A stretch of DNA of 64,000 nucleotides from the NCBI RefSeq assembly GCF_013260645.1, contig NZ_CP053921.1:2405289-2469288 (forward strand), read 5' to 3'. Shown here piece after piece: positions 36,341 to 44,950 of this stretch (the stretch's first letter is position 1; the number at the start of each line of letters is the position of its first letter). Origin of the DNA: Erythrobacter mangrovi (GTDB lineage: Bacteria > Pseudomonadota > Alphaproteobacteria > Sphingomonadales > Sphingomonadaceae). The position numbers were made by a program, and so were the translations under genes. The notes under the pieces are model-generated. The model saw only the letters and a program-made list of their open reading frames with translations. It ran no database searches and was not told the DNA's origin.

Positions 36341-36430
36341 GCGATCCCAATGTCGGAAGACGGCTGCGATTTAGGCCGTGTATCGCAAAAACGCAAGCGT
36401 GCGGGAGTGCGTTTCGGGTTGCGCCGGCCG

Positions 36431-36475
36431 GAAAAGTGAGGGGCCGGGCGCTTGTCCAGGGAACCCGACCCCTCA
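36431..36475 (-). terminator. Terminator downstream of the second monooxygenase
   Basis: TGAGGGG (36437-36443) pairs with CCCCTCA (36469-36475), extended inward by CGGG/CCCG after one mismatch. Read on the minus strand the stem is followed by CTTTTCC, suiting an end for the monooxygenase transcript. Confidence 0.6.
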
Positions 36476-36677
36476 TCCACGGGAATGAAGGCATTCCCTG
36501 TGCCGCAAGCCGCCCCAAGGCGGGGTTACGAAAGACCTAGGGAAAATCCCTAGAACCGCCCCTCGTCCACACCAGGACCAACAAAACCAGCGCCGCCAAG
36601 GGCATCAGATCGATTCCCATCGGCAAACCCGCTGCCCGCGTCGCATCAATCAGCCGAGGAGCTAGACTATCCCCGCG

Positions 36678-38228
36678 TCAGGCGGCGACCACCTCTGCAT
36701 CGTCCCGCGCTTCGCCGATCGGATGATCGCCCGAGTAGACGAATTCGGGACCATCGAGATCGATGAGTGGGAAGGCATCGCGCTCGGCCCAGTAATCCTG
36801 GTTGTGGCGCCATTCGAGCTTGGCCCCGCGCCGCGGCATCTTGTCCAGATCGCGCATGAGGTAGCCCGGATTGAAATTCTCGCTCTCGATCCAGGGCAGG
36901 ATTTCCATGTCTTCGTCTTCGGGCGGGAACGCGACCTCGACTTCGGATACGCCCTTCTCGCGCATGTGGTTGAGCAATCCGCAGACGAAATCGCCCATCA
37001 TGTCGACGCGCAAGGTCCAGCTGGCGCGCCAATAGCCCATCACCCAGGCCGAGTTGGGCACGCCCGTGTGAAGCACCCCGCGATAGGTCACGGTCTCAGC
37101 CCAATCGATTGGCTGGCCATCGACAGAGAAAGGAATGCCACCCATCACCAGCAGTCTGAAGCCGGTGCAGGCGACGATCAGGTCGGCCTCGATTTCCTCG
37201 CCCGACGAAACTCGGACGCCCTTTTCGGTAAAGCGATCGATCGTGTCCGTCACCACTGTCAGCTTCCCCGACACTGCGGCCTTGAATACGTCACCTTCAG
37301 GGCAGAACGCCAGGCGTTGCTGCCACACGCGGTATTTCGGGGTGAAGTGTGGTTCGAACTCGAAATCGGGCTTGCCGGTGAACTGCCGTACCGCTTCCTT
37401 GAGTTCCTCGAACACTACGTCGGGTTCTTCCAGGCATCGCTTGGTCATCTGGGCCTGATCGAAATTGATCTGCTGGCGCACAACGCGATGCACCGTCGGT
37501 TCGTCGATTCCGACTTCGCGCAGGCGATCGGCCAGCTCGTTCTTGTTCTCGTTGCAGAAGAAGTAGGTCGGCGAGCGCTGCAGCATGATCACATGCCCGG
37601 CTTTCTCGGCAAAGGCAGGCACCACGGTGGCGGCAGTCGCGCCCGAACCTATCACCAGCACCCGCTTGCCGGCATAGTCGTAATCCGGGTCCCACTGCAT
37701 CGCGTGGACGAAATCGCCCTTGTAGTCTGCCAACCCCTTCTCGCTCCATTCGGGCGGAATGTAGGGCTTCTCGTGATCGTAGTAGCCCTGGCACATCCAC
37801 AGGAAGTTGCAGGTGAAGCGCAGCTCTGCGCCATCCTCCAGCCGGGTCGCCTCGACCGTCCACAGATCGTCGTCGCGCGAATAGGAGCAGGCGGTGATCC
37901 GGTGGCCGTAGAAGATATGGTCCCCAATCCCGTTCTCTTCGATCACCTCGCCCATGTATTTGAGGATTTCATCGCCACTGGCGATCGGCGCGCCGATCCA
38001 CGGTTTGAAACGATAGCCGAAGGTATAGAGATCGGAGTCGGACCGGACGCCGGGGTATTTGTGGGTTTCCCAGGTACCGCCAAACGTGTCCTTCATTTCA
38101 AGGATCGCATAGCTGGCCCAAGGGCACTGTTCCTGCAGGTGATAGGCCGAACCGACCCCCGAAATCCCCGCACCCACGATCAGGACGTCGAAATGCGCTG
38201 CCGGCGCTTTGCCCGATTGCTCAACCAT
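36678..38228 (-). CDS. Flavin-containing monooxygenase, variant Baeyer-Villiger fingerprint
   Basis: FAD/NADPH monooxygenase of 516 aa, second member of the family in the window. FAD motif LIVGAGISGVGSAYHL, then FGGTWETHKYPGVRSDSDLY; NADPH motif VLVIGSGATAATVVPAF. The fingerprint region reads Y169-K-G-D-F-V-H175-A-M-Q-W179-D180, so the usual Phe and Pro are replaced by Tyr and Asp, while Gly, His and Trp are kept. Such variants occur in flavin monooxygenases of uncertain reaction, so ketone oxidation is less certain than for the 25-kb enzyme. GAGGAGAGAGGC precedes the ATG. Not clearly in an operon. Confidence 0.88.
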   Translation of the reverse strand: MVEQSGKAPAAHFDVLIVGAGISGVGSAYHLQEQCPWASYAILEMKDTFGGTWETHKYPGVRSDSDLYTFGYRFKPWIGAPIASGDEILKYMGEVIEENGIGDHIFYGHRITACSYSRDDDLWTVEATRLEDGAELRFTCNFLWMCQGYYDHEKPYIPPEWSEKGLADYKGDFVHAMQWDPDYDYAGKRVLVIGSGATAATVVPAFAEKAGHVIMLQRSPTYFFCNENKNELADRLREVGIDEPTVHRVVRQQINFDQAQMTKRCLEEPDVVFEELKEAVRQFTGKPDFEFEPHFTPKYRVWQQRLAFCPEGDVFKAAVSGKLTVVTDTIDRFTEKGVRVSSGEEIEADLIVACTGFRLLVMGGIPFSVDGQPIDWAETVTYRGVLHTGVPNSAWVMGYWRASWTLRVDMMGDFVCGLLNHMREKGVSEVEVAFPPEDEDMEILPWIESENFNPGYLMRDLDKMPRRGAKLEWRHNQDYWAERDAFPLIDLDGPEFVYSGDHPIGEARDDAEVVAA

Positions 38229-38335
38229 GCCTCTCTCCTCACTCTACCCCGTAGCCATTGCACTCCTATGCGAAGCGCCCGTCAATAGGTCTTTGATTGA
38301 AATCAATCGGGGCAGAGCGAGGGAAAAGTGGGAGG

Positions 38336-40165
38336 TCAGCCGCCGCCGCGAGCGATCCAACGGTCGATCTTGGCTTCCAGCACGGGCAGCGGGAGCGAGC
38401 CCGAGCCGAGCACTTCGCGGTGAAAATCGCGGATGCTGAACTTCTTGCCCAGCTTGTCCTCCGCCCGCTTGCGCAGTTCCTGGATCTTGAGCGCACCCAC
38501 CTTGTAGGCGAGCGCCTGGCTGGGAATGGCGATGTAGCGTTCGACCTCGGCCACAACCTCAGTGCGGGTCATGCCCGAATTTTCCAGCATGAAGTCGATC
38601 GCCTGTTCGCGCGTCCAGCCCTTGGCGTGGATGCCGGTGTCGACCACCAGCCGCATCGCACGCAGCTGTTCGTCCTGCAGCGTGCCGTAGCGGTTCCACG
38701 GATCCTTGTAGAAGCCCATCTCGTAGCCGAGCGTTTCGGCATAGAGTGCCCAGCCTTCGATATAGGCGGTGTTGCCGCCAAAGCGCATGAAGGCGGGCAG
38801 CGCCTCATTCTCCTGCGCCAGGCTGATCTGGAAGTGGTGCCCCGGCGCCCCTTCGTGGAGGTAGAGTGTGACGTTGCCGGTCGTGAGGCGGCTCGGCAAG
38901 TCATAGGCATTGAAATAGAAAGTGCCGGGCCGCGAGGCATCAGGCGTCCCCTGTTCATACGAACCACCTGCCTGGAACTGCTCGATCGACGGATCGTAAG
39001 GCTTGATCTCGAGCGGGGTCCTGGGGAGCACGCTGAAGTAATCGCCGATCTTCGCGTCGACCTGCTTGCCGATGTCGTAATAGCTCTGGGTCAGTGCTTC
39101 GCGGCTCTTCGGCTTGAACTTCGCGTCTGTGCGTACGTAGTCGAAGAATTCGCCCAGCGTACCCTCGAAGCCAACCTCGCCTTTGATCTGCTCCATCCCC
39201 TGCTTGATCCGGGCGACTTCGCTGAGCCCCAGATCGTGCAGGTAGTCGGCGGTGAGCGGCAGTGTGGTCGAGTTGCGGATCATGTTGGCGTAGAGAGCTT
39301 CGCCGCCCTTCATCTGGCTCATACCCACGCTGTCGCGGGCCGCGGCCAGGTATTCGTCGCGCAAGAAGTCGCGCAGGCGCGCATGCACGGCGTAGATTTC
39401 TTTCGTTTTCGCCTCGTAGGCCGCCGACATGCGTGCCTTGTCGGCATCGGAGAAATCCGCCGGGAAGTTCTTGACCGGCATCATGAACTGCGAATCCGCA
39501 ACCGGGATCGCCAGCATGGTATCAAGCTGCTGGATCACGATACCGATGGTCAACTTGGTTTCGACCACCCCCGACTTCATGCCTTCGCGGAATTTGGCGA
39601 TCGCCCGGTCGTGGATAGCGACGTAGTCGTCGTGGCGCGACAGGTTGTCTTCATAGTTTGCCAGCGTCTTGAACGGCGCCGCGCCCTGCCCACTGGCAAA
39701 ATTTGGATAGAAGGTGTGGAAGCCCGAGAAATGGTTGACCGGGCGGACTTCGGTCAGCGCCCGGATCTCATCGCTCTGCCCGCGCAGCGTGGTTTCCTGA
39801 TCGTATTGGAAAACATCGTAAGCGAGCTGGTCGGTCTCGTTGAGCTGGCTGCGGTCGATCTGGGCCAGCAGGGCGAGGTTGAGCTTGGTGTCGAGGCGGG
39901 CGGCGTAGAAAGCGCTGTCAGTGAGAAAATCGCCGACCCGACCGGCATTGCTGTCATCCCCGCGGAACAACCGACCGAGCGGGTTGAGTTCCAGCGCGCG
40001 CGCATCCGATTCGGCAAACAGGGTGTGGAGCTTGTCATGTTCGGTCTGCGCCGCGGCTTGCGCTGCGACCTCTCCGGCACTGTGATGGTCGGCCAGTGCC
40101 GGCGTCGCGAAGGCGGCGAGCGAAAGCGCGGAGGCGCCCAGGAGGGCGGTACGAAGTGCAGTCAT
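38336..40165 (-). CDS. DUF885 family exported metallo-hydrolase
   Basis: Periplasmic protein of 609 aa with a signal peptide (cut near ALA-DHH). It belongs to the DUF885 family, thought to be zinc peptidases distantly like M3/M32 enzymes. The hallmark His437-Glu438-x3-Gly-His443-His444 (LHEGAPGHHFQIS) is intact and the length is normal. Other family segments are GWALYAETLGYEMGFY and the C-terminal IRDFHREVLGSGSLPLPVLE. It lies upstream of an exported amidohydrolase on the opposite side of a 103-bp gap from the next minus-strand gene. A role in peptide scavenging is inferred. Confidence 0.88.
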   Translation of the reverse strand: MTALRTALLGASALSLAAFATPALADHHSAGEVAAQAAAQTEHDKLHTLFAESDARALELNPLGRLFRGDDSNAGRVGDFLTDSAFYAARLDTKLNLALLAQIDRSQLNETDQLAYDVFQYDQETTLRGQSDEIRALTEVRPVNHFSGFHTFYPNFASGQGAAPFKTLANYEDNLSRHDDYVAIHDRAIAKFREGMKSGVVETKLTIGIVIQQLDTMLAIPVADSQFMMPVKNFPADFSDADKARMSAAYEAKTKEIYAVHARLRDFLRDEYLAAARDSVGMSQMKGGEALYANMIRNSTTLPLTADYLHDLGLSEVARIKQGMEQIKGEVGFEGTLGEFFDYVRTDAKFKPKSREALTQSYYDIGKQVDAKIGDYFSVLPRTPLEIKPYDPSIEQFQAGGSYEQGTPDASRPGTFYFNAYDLPSRLTTGNVTLYLHEGAPGHHFQISLAQENEALPAFMRFGGNTAYIEGWALYAETLGYEMGFYKDPWNRYGTLQDEQLRAMRLVVDTGIHAKGWTREQAIDFMLENSGMTRTEVVAEVERYIAIPSQALAYKVGALKIQELRKRAEDKLGKKFSIRDFHREVLGSGSLPLPVLEAKIDRWIARGGG

Positions 40166-40268
40166 GAATTACCCCTGGTTGTGTATTGCCCCGCTATGAC
40201 AGCTCGACGCAGGGGGCAAGCTGCGCACCGGACGACCGGCGCCCAGCCTTCGATGAACGGCGAGCGCC

Positions 40269-41540
40269 CTATTCGATCACCCGACCGCGGACCATCACCC
40301 AATCGACCTTTTCGAGGACGGTCACATCCTTGGTCGGATCTCCGTCCACCGCAATGATGTCAGCCGAGTAGCCTGGGGCAAGACGCCCGATCTGGTTTTC
40401 CATGCCCAGCACGGTGGCAGCAACCGTCGTGGCGCTGGCAAGCGCCTGCCGGTCGCTCATGCCCTGCGCTCGCATCAGGCCGAATTCTTCCGCATTGCGC
40501 CCGTGCAGGAACACGCCGGCATCGGTCCCGAAGGCAATCGGCACACCCCATTTGAGCGCCTTGCCCATGAAGCTGCGCGCCACTTCGGCCACCGCTTCGA
40601 TCTTCGCTTCGACCACGGGGGTGTAGATGCCCTTGCCGAGCCGTTCGGTCACACCCTTGAACGCCATCAGCGTGGGCACCAGCACGGTGCCCCGTTCGCG
40701 CATGGCCTTTGCCGAGGCTTCATCGATATAGGTCCCGTGCTCGATCGTATCGATGCCCGCCCGCGATGCTGCCTCGATACCACGCGCGCCATGCGCGTGG
40801 GCCATGACCTTGAGCCCCAGCGAATGCGCTGTATCGGCGATGCTCTTCATCTCCGCGTCGGTGAAATGCGCCTCCAGCCCACGGCCCTGCTGGCTCAGCA
40901 CGCCGCCGGTGGCGGTGATCTTGATCACGTCGGAGCCGTTCTGGCTGGCCTGTCGCACCTTCTCTGCACATTCGACCGCCCCGGTGCAGGTAAAGCCGGT
41001 GTCGAGCACTTCATTGACCTCGGGGCGGAAGCCGCTGACGTCACCATGCCCGCCGACGATCGACAGCGGTACGCCAGCGGCGATGATACGCGGGCCGGGG
41101 ATGAAGCCCTGCGCCGTGCCCCGACGCAGCGCGAGGCCGTTTTCGGGCCCACTGCCCGCCTCGCGCACGGTGGTGAAGCCTGCCAGTGCAGTGACTCGCG
41201 CGTTCTTGGCACCGACCACTACACCCCATTCGTCGGGCTCGACCGCTTCCTTCCAGAAATCGCCGCCCGGATCGCCCGTCAGGTGGACGTGCAGGTCGAT
41301 CAGGCCCGGGACCACGGTTTTGCCCGCCAGATGTACCATGACCGCGCCTTCGGGCACGGCCTGCCAGCCATCAACGATGCTGACGATGCGCCCGTCGGTC
41401 ACCGTGATGGTCGCCTGTCCGCTCGGCTCGCTCACTGCGTCGGCCAGAACATGTTCGGCATGAATCACCGTGGTCTGCGCCACGGCTGGCATGGCAGTGC
41501 CGGCCAGCAGAACGGCAAGTCCGAGCGCAACTGTCTTCAT
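40269..41540 (-). CDS. Exported amidohydrolase family protein
   Basis: Periplasmic metal-dependent hydrolase of 423 aa with a signal peptide (MKTVALGLAVLLAGTAMPAVA). The amidohydrolase superfamily set is present: LIDLHVHLTG (two metal His), a Lys in DVIKITATGG that could be the carboxylated ligand, MAHAHGARGIEAA and TIEHGTYID, and the Asp in AFGTDAGVFLHG. This subgroup includes Xaa-Pro and Xaa-Arg dipeptidases and prolidase-like enzymes. I start at ATG 41540, preceded by GGAGAGGATTCG; the frame stays open 62 codons upstream but that part overlaps the divergent peptidase promoter. Probably hydrolyses dipeptides. Confidence 0.9.
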   Translation of the reverse strand: MKTVALGLAVLLAGTAMPAVAQTTVIHAEHVLADAVSEPSGQATITVTDGRIVSIVDGWQAVPEGAVMVHLAGKTVVPGLIDLHVHLTGDPGGDFWKEAVEPDEWGVVVGAKNARVTALAGFTTVREAGSGPENGLALRRGTAQGFIPGPRIIAAGVPLSIVGGHGDVSGFRPEVNEVLDTGFTCTGAVECAEKVRQASQNGSDVIKITATGGVLSQQGRGLEAHFTDAEMKSIADTAHSLGLKVMAHAHGARGIEAASRAGIDTIEHGTYIDEASAKAMRERGTVLVPTLMAFKGVTERLGKGIYTPVVEAKIEAVAEVARSFMGKALKWGVPIAFGTDAGVFLHGRNAEEFGLMRAQGMSDRQALASATTVAATVLGMENQIGRLAPGYSADIIAVDGDPTKDVTVLEKVDWVMVRGRVIE

Positions 41541-41659
41541 CGAATCCTCTCCTTTTTCGCGCGACGGTGTGCCCGCTCGGCCTGCTGCCCACAAGCCTCG
41601 CTTTGCCCCTGCCGCCGCGCTCGCTATGTCGGTCGGGAAAGAAAGGTTGAAGATCCCCG

Positions 41660-43750
41660 ATGTCGTTCCGCTTATTCCTGTCTGGCTGGTTGCTGCTGGC
41701 TCTGGCGGTTCCCGCGATTGCAGCACCGACCCGCCCGATGACTGCGGATGACGTCTTGCGGCTGGAAACGGTCAGCTCGGTCGAAATCTCTCCCGACGGC
41801 TCCACGGTCATAGTGACGACTGCGCGGATGCCCGATGTCCTGCGTGGTGAGCCAAACGGGCCCTTCAAACGTCGGCTCCGCCACGCTGCCGGCCCCGATG
41901 ATCTGCGCGACCTCCTGCCGCCGGGCATGAGCGTGACGAGCCTGGGCTTTTCCCCCGACGGGCAGGTCATCAGCTTCCTGTGGGCGGCAGAGGGCGAGCG
42001 ATTGGCCGTCTGGGGAGTTCCCCGCGCTGGAGGCACGTATCGCAAGCTCGCCGAGATCGGCGACGGAAATGTTCTAGCCTATGCCTGGGCCGCAGACGGC
42101 AGCACCTTGTGGCTGATCGCCAGTGCTGCGGTGGACAGGCAGCGCGAGCTGCTCAACCAAGTCGGGTTCGATGCTGTGGTCCATGAGGAAGAACCGCAGC
42201 TGAATCGCCTCTTCTCGGTGCGGGTGGGCGATACGCCCGACCCTGCGCCGCGCGAAGTTGCCGTGCCCGGGTATATCAGCGCGTTGAAGCTTCTGCCCGA
42301 TGGCCGGACAGCAATCTTGCTTAGCGCGCCCTCCCCACTGGTGGACGATAGCTACACCAGCCGCAGGGCGCTTGTGATCGACCTCGCCAGCGGAGAGATC
42401 CTGCGCGAATTGCCTACGCCGACCAAGCTCGGCGATGTGGAGCTTTCGCCGGATGGTCGGCAGCTGGCGATGATCGGCGGGATCGATTCCAGCGACCCCG
42501 ATGCGACGACGTTGCAACTGGCCGACGTCTCGACCGGCACGCTCGTGGCGCTCAATGCCGGCGCGGCCGAGGCGGCCATCGACAGCGAATGGCTCGAGGA
42601 CGGGCGATTGGCGGTCATCATTCACGAGGGTGTGCATTCGGTGCTGCGGATTTATGACGGCACTCGCGCCGCACGTGAGATCGATGGCGGCGATCTGGTG
42701 CTCGCCGAGATCAAGACGGGCGGTGGCCGGATCTTCGTCGAAGGCAGCAATGCCCACCATCCCAACGAGATGTTCGAACTGCGGGATGGCAAATTCCTGC
42801 GTTGGACACACCACAACGCCTGGCTCGACGAGTTGGCCTTCGGGCGCCAGCGCGTGTTCCGCTACAAGGCGCGCGACGGCCAGAAAATCGAAGGGATCCT
42901 GATCGAGCCGGTCGGCGGAATACCCGCGGGCGGTGCACCGCTCATCATCGACGTGCATGGCGGACCCGAGCAGCACGAAACCGGAGGCTGGAACACCGGA
43001 TACAGCGCTCCGGGACAGGTCGCCGCCGGACGCGGGTATGCAGTCTTCCTTCCCAACTATCGCGGTTCGACCGGATACGGCATCGATTTCGCGCGCCAAC
43101 ACCAGGGTCGTTATACCGACCCCGAGTTCACTGACCTGGTGGACGCCAAGCGCGCGCTGGTCGCGGCCGGCATCGCCGACCCCCAGCGGGTCGGCATGAC
43201 CGGGGGTTCCTACGGCGGCTATGCCACCGCCTGGGCCGCGACCGCACAATCGGAGGAGTTCGTCGCTGGGGTCATGTTCGTCGGCATTTCCAACCAGGTC
43301 TCCAAATTCGGGACCACCGACATTCCGCATGAAATGCGCAACGTACACGCGCTCGCCTGGCCCTGGGACGACTGGCAGGGAATGCTCGAAATCAGCCCGA
43401 TCTATTACACCGACCGCGCCAAGACGCCGCTGCTGATCATGCACGGGACCGAGGATGAACGGGTCCCGCCTGGGCAGGCCCTGGAACTCTATCGCGCCAT
43501 AAAGGTGCGCCAGCCCGAAACCCCGCTGCGGCTGGTATTCTATCCGGGCGAAGGGCACGGCAATAGCAGGGCCGCCGCGCGCTACGACTACAATCTCAGG
43601 ATGATCCAGTGGTTCGACGCCTATCTGAAGACCGGAGATCGCAAGGCGCCCTTGCCATCGCCGAGCCTCGGCCTGGTCGCTACACCGGCAGCACGGCCGA
43701 ATGAGCCTGCGCAGCCCCAAGCGATTGCCGATGACACCCAGCTTCCCTAA
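41660..43750 (+). CDS. Exported S9 family (prolyl oligopeptidase-like) serine peptidase
   Basis: Serine peptidase of 696 aa with a signal peptide (MSFRLFLSGWLLLALAVPAIA). An N-terminal propeller with SPDG-type repeats (about 40-400) precedes an alpha/beta-hydrolase domain in which the catalytic set is intact: Ser517 in GGSYGGYATAW, Asp599 in GTEDERVPPG and His633 in YPGEGHGNS. It should cleave short peptides, in the acylaminoacyl-peptidase/dipeptidyl-peptidase group. Divergent from the amidohydrolase gene (119 bp). Only 12 bp separate its stop from crtY, so crtY may be read partly from this promoter. Confidence 0.92.
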   Translation: MSFRLFLSGWLLLALAVPAIAAPTRPMTADDVLRLETVSSVEISPDGSTVIVTTARMPDVLRGEPNGPFKRRLRHAAGPDDLRDLLPPGMSVTSLGFSPDGQVISFLWAAEGERLAVWGVPRAGGTYRKLAEIGDGNVLAYAWAADGSTLWLIASAAVDRQRELLNQVGFDAVVHEEEPQLNRLFSVRVGDTPDPAPREVAVPGYISALKLLPDGRTAILLSAPSPLVDDSYTSRRALVIDLASGEILRELPTPTKLGDVELSPDGRQLAMIGGIDSSDPDATTLQLADVSTGTLVALNAGAAEAAIDSEWLEDGRLAVIIHEGVHSVLRIYDGTRAAREIDGGDLVLAEIKTGGGRIFVEGSNAHHPNEMFELRDGKFLRWTHHNAWLDELAFGRQRVFRYKARDGQKIEGILIEPVGGIPAGGAPLIIDVHGGPEQHETGGWNTGYSAPGQVAAGRGYAVFLPNYRGSTGYGIDFARQHQGRYTDPEFTDLVDAKRALVAAGIADPQRVGMTGGSYGGYATAWAATAQSEEFVAGVMFVGISNQVSKFGTTDIPHEMRNVHALAWPWDDWQGMLEISPIYYTDRAKTPLLIMHGTEDERVPPGQALELYRAIKVRQPETPLRLVFYPGEGHGNSRAAARYDYNLRMIQWFDAYLKTGDRKAPLPSPSLGLVATPAARPNEPAQPQAIADDTQLP

Positions 43751-43762
43751 GCCCCAAACGGG

Positions 43763-44950
43763 ATGAACGGGCGCATGATCGATATGGCCATCGTTGGGGG
43801 CGGGCTGGCCGGGGGGCTGGTCGCGCTGGCGGTGCACCGCGCGCACCCCGAATTGCGCCTCGGCCTGTTCGAGGCCGGCGAAGACTTCGGCGGCAACCAT
43901 CGCTGGAGCTGGTTCGCCAGCGATATCGAGCCCGACGGGGACGCATTGCTGGTCGATTTCCGCAAGACGGAATGGGACCTGGGTTACGAGGTGCGGTTTC
44001 CCGCGCACGCACGCACCCTGGCCTCCCCCTATCGTTCGCTCGGCAGTCGCGATTTCGACGCGGCGCTGCGTCGCCTGCTTCCCCAAGAGACGATCCGCCT
44101 GCGCTCGCAGATTGCCGAACTCGCGACCGATGGCGTGACGCTCGACAGCGGGGAACGGGTGCCCGCACGCGTGGTGATCGACTGCCGCGATGCCGCTCCC
44201 TCACCCCATCTCAACGGCGGATGGCAGGTGTTCATGGGGCGTCATTTGCGAACGCATCGGCCGCATGGCCTCTCGCGCCCGATCGTCATGGATGCGAGCA
44301 TCGCGCAGCATGGCGCCTATCGCTTCGTCTACACCCTGCCACTAGGGGCTCACGACCTCTTCGTCGAAGACACCTATTACGCAGACAGCCCTGTGCTCGA
44401 TCGCAGCGCACTGTCACGGCGGATCGACGAATATTGCGTCGCCATGGGCTGGGAAGGCGACATCGTCGGCGGCGAAACCGGAGTATTGCCGGTCATCACC
44501 GGAGGGGACTTCGCGGCCTATCGGCGCGATCTCGGCCCGTCCGGCGTGGTGCGGATCGGAGCGCGGGGCGGCTTCGTCCATCCGCTGACCAGCTACACCC
44601 TGCCCTTCGCCGTCGCTAATGCCCTGACGGTAGCGCGCGAAGCGACGCTGCCGGGCGAGCAACTCGCCGCCTTGTTCGAAACGCGTGCCCGCGCACATTG
44701 GCGGGACACCGGTTTCTACCGTATGCTTGGCCGGATGCTGTTCGACGGTGCGATACCCGAGGAACGCTATCGCGTGTTCGAACATTTCTACCGGCTACCC
44801 GAACCGCTCATCGAACGGTTTTACGCCGCGCAATCCACGCTGACCGATCGCGCGCGAGTGCTGATCGGCAAACCGCCCATCGCCATTCCGGCAGCGATCC
44901 GTGCGCTGCTTGGCAAGGGTTCGCCGCTCGTCCATGAGGGATCGCAATGA
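43763..44950 (+). CDS. crtY: Lycopene beta-cyclase
   Basis: Flavoprotein that closes the ends of lycopene to beta-ionone rings, giving beta-carotene; 395 aa, membrane-associated. Seen: FAD motif MAIVGGGLAGGLVALAV, GGNHRWSWF (the conserved CrtY GGNHTWSFH region) and the later GFVHPLTSYTLPFAVANAL, typical of bacterial CrtY. Several Met codons lie near the start; ATG 43763 is the first. Its last four bases overlap crtI (ATGA), so translation is coupled. With crtI and crtB it makes a beta-carotene pathway; hydroxylase and ketolase genes are not in the window. Confidence 0.93.
   Translation: MNGRMIDMAIVGGGLAGGLVALAVHRAHPELRLGLFEAGEDFGGNHRWSWFASDIEPDGDALLVDFRKTEWDLGYEVRFPAHARTLASPYRSLGSRDFDAALRRLLPQETIRLRSQIAELATDGVTLDSGERVPARVVIDCRDAAPSPHLNGGWQVFMGRHLRTHRPHGLSRPIVMDASIAQHGAYRFVYTLPLGAHDLFVEDTYYADSPVLDRSALSRRIDEYCVAMGWEGDIVGGETGVLPVITGGDFAAYRRDLGPSGVVRIGARGGFVHPLTSYTLPFAVANALTVAREATLPGEQLAALFETRARAHWRDTGFYRMLGRMLFDGAIPEERYRVFEHFYRLPEPLIERFYAAQSTLTDRARVLIGKPPIAIPAAIRALLGKGSPLVHEGSQ

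Larger units (their letters stand above)
36236..36677. other. Hairpin-rich intergenic region upstream of secE
   Basis: 442 bp between secE and the second monooxygenase, both minus strand. It contains at least four stem-loops: 36310-36340, 36437-36475, 36481-36498 (perfect seven-base stem GGGAATG/CATTCCC) and 36537-36553 (CTAGGG/CCCTAG). Two are described separately. The secE promoter should lie in the lower part, but I cannot place its boxes. No credible open frame is seen. Confidence 0.5.

Noticed and set aside
38297..40357. A 686-codon plus-strand open frame opposite the DUF885 gene
   Set aside because: It is the antisense shadow of a high-GC gene: no ribosome-binding site, no recognisable domain, and the minus strand has a complete enzyme with signal peptide and zinc motif.
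42074..44086. A 670-codon minus-strand open frame across the S9 peptidase and crtY
   Set aside because: It crosses two well-supported plus-strand genes with intact active sites and has no family features.
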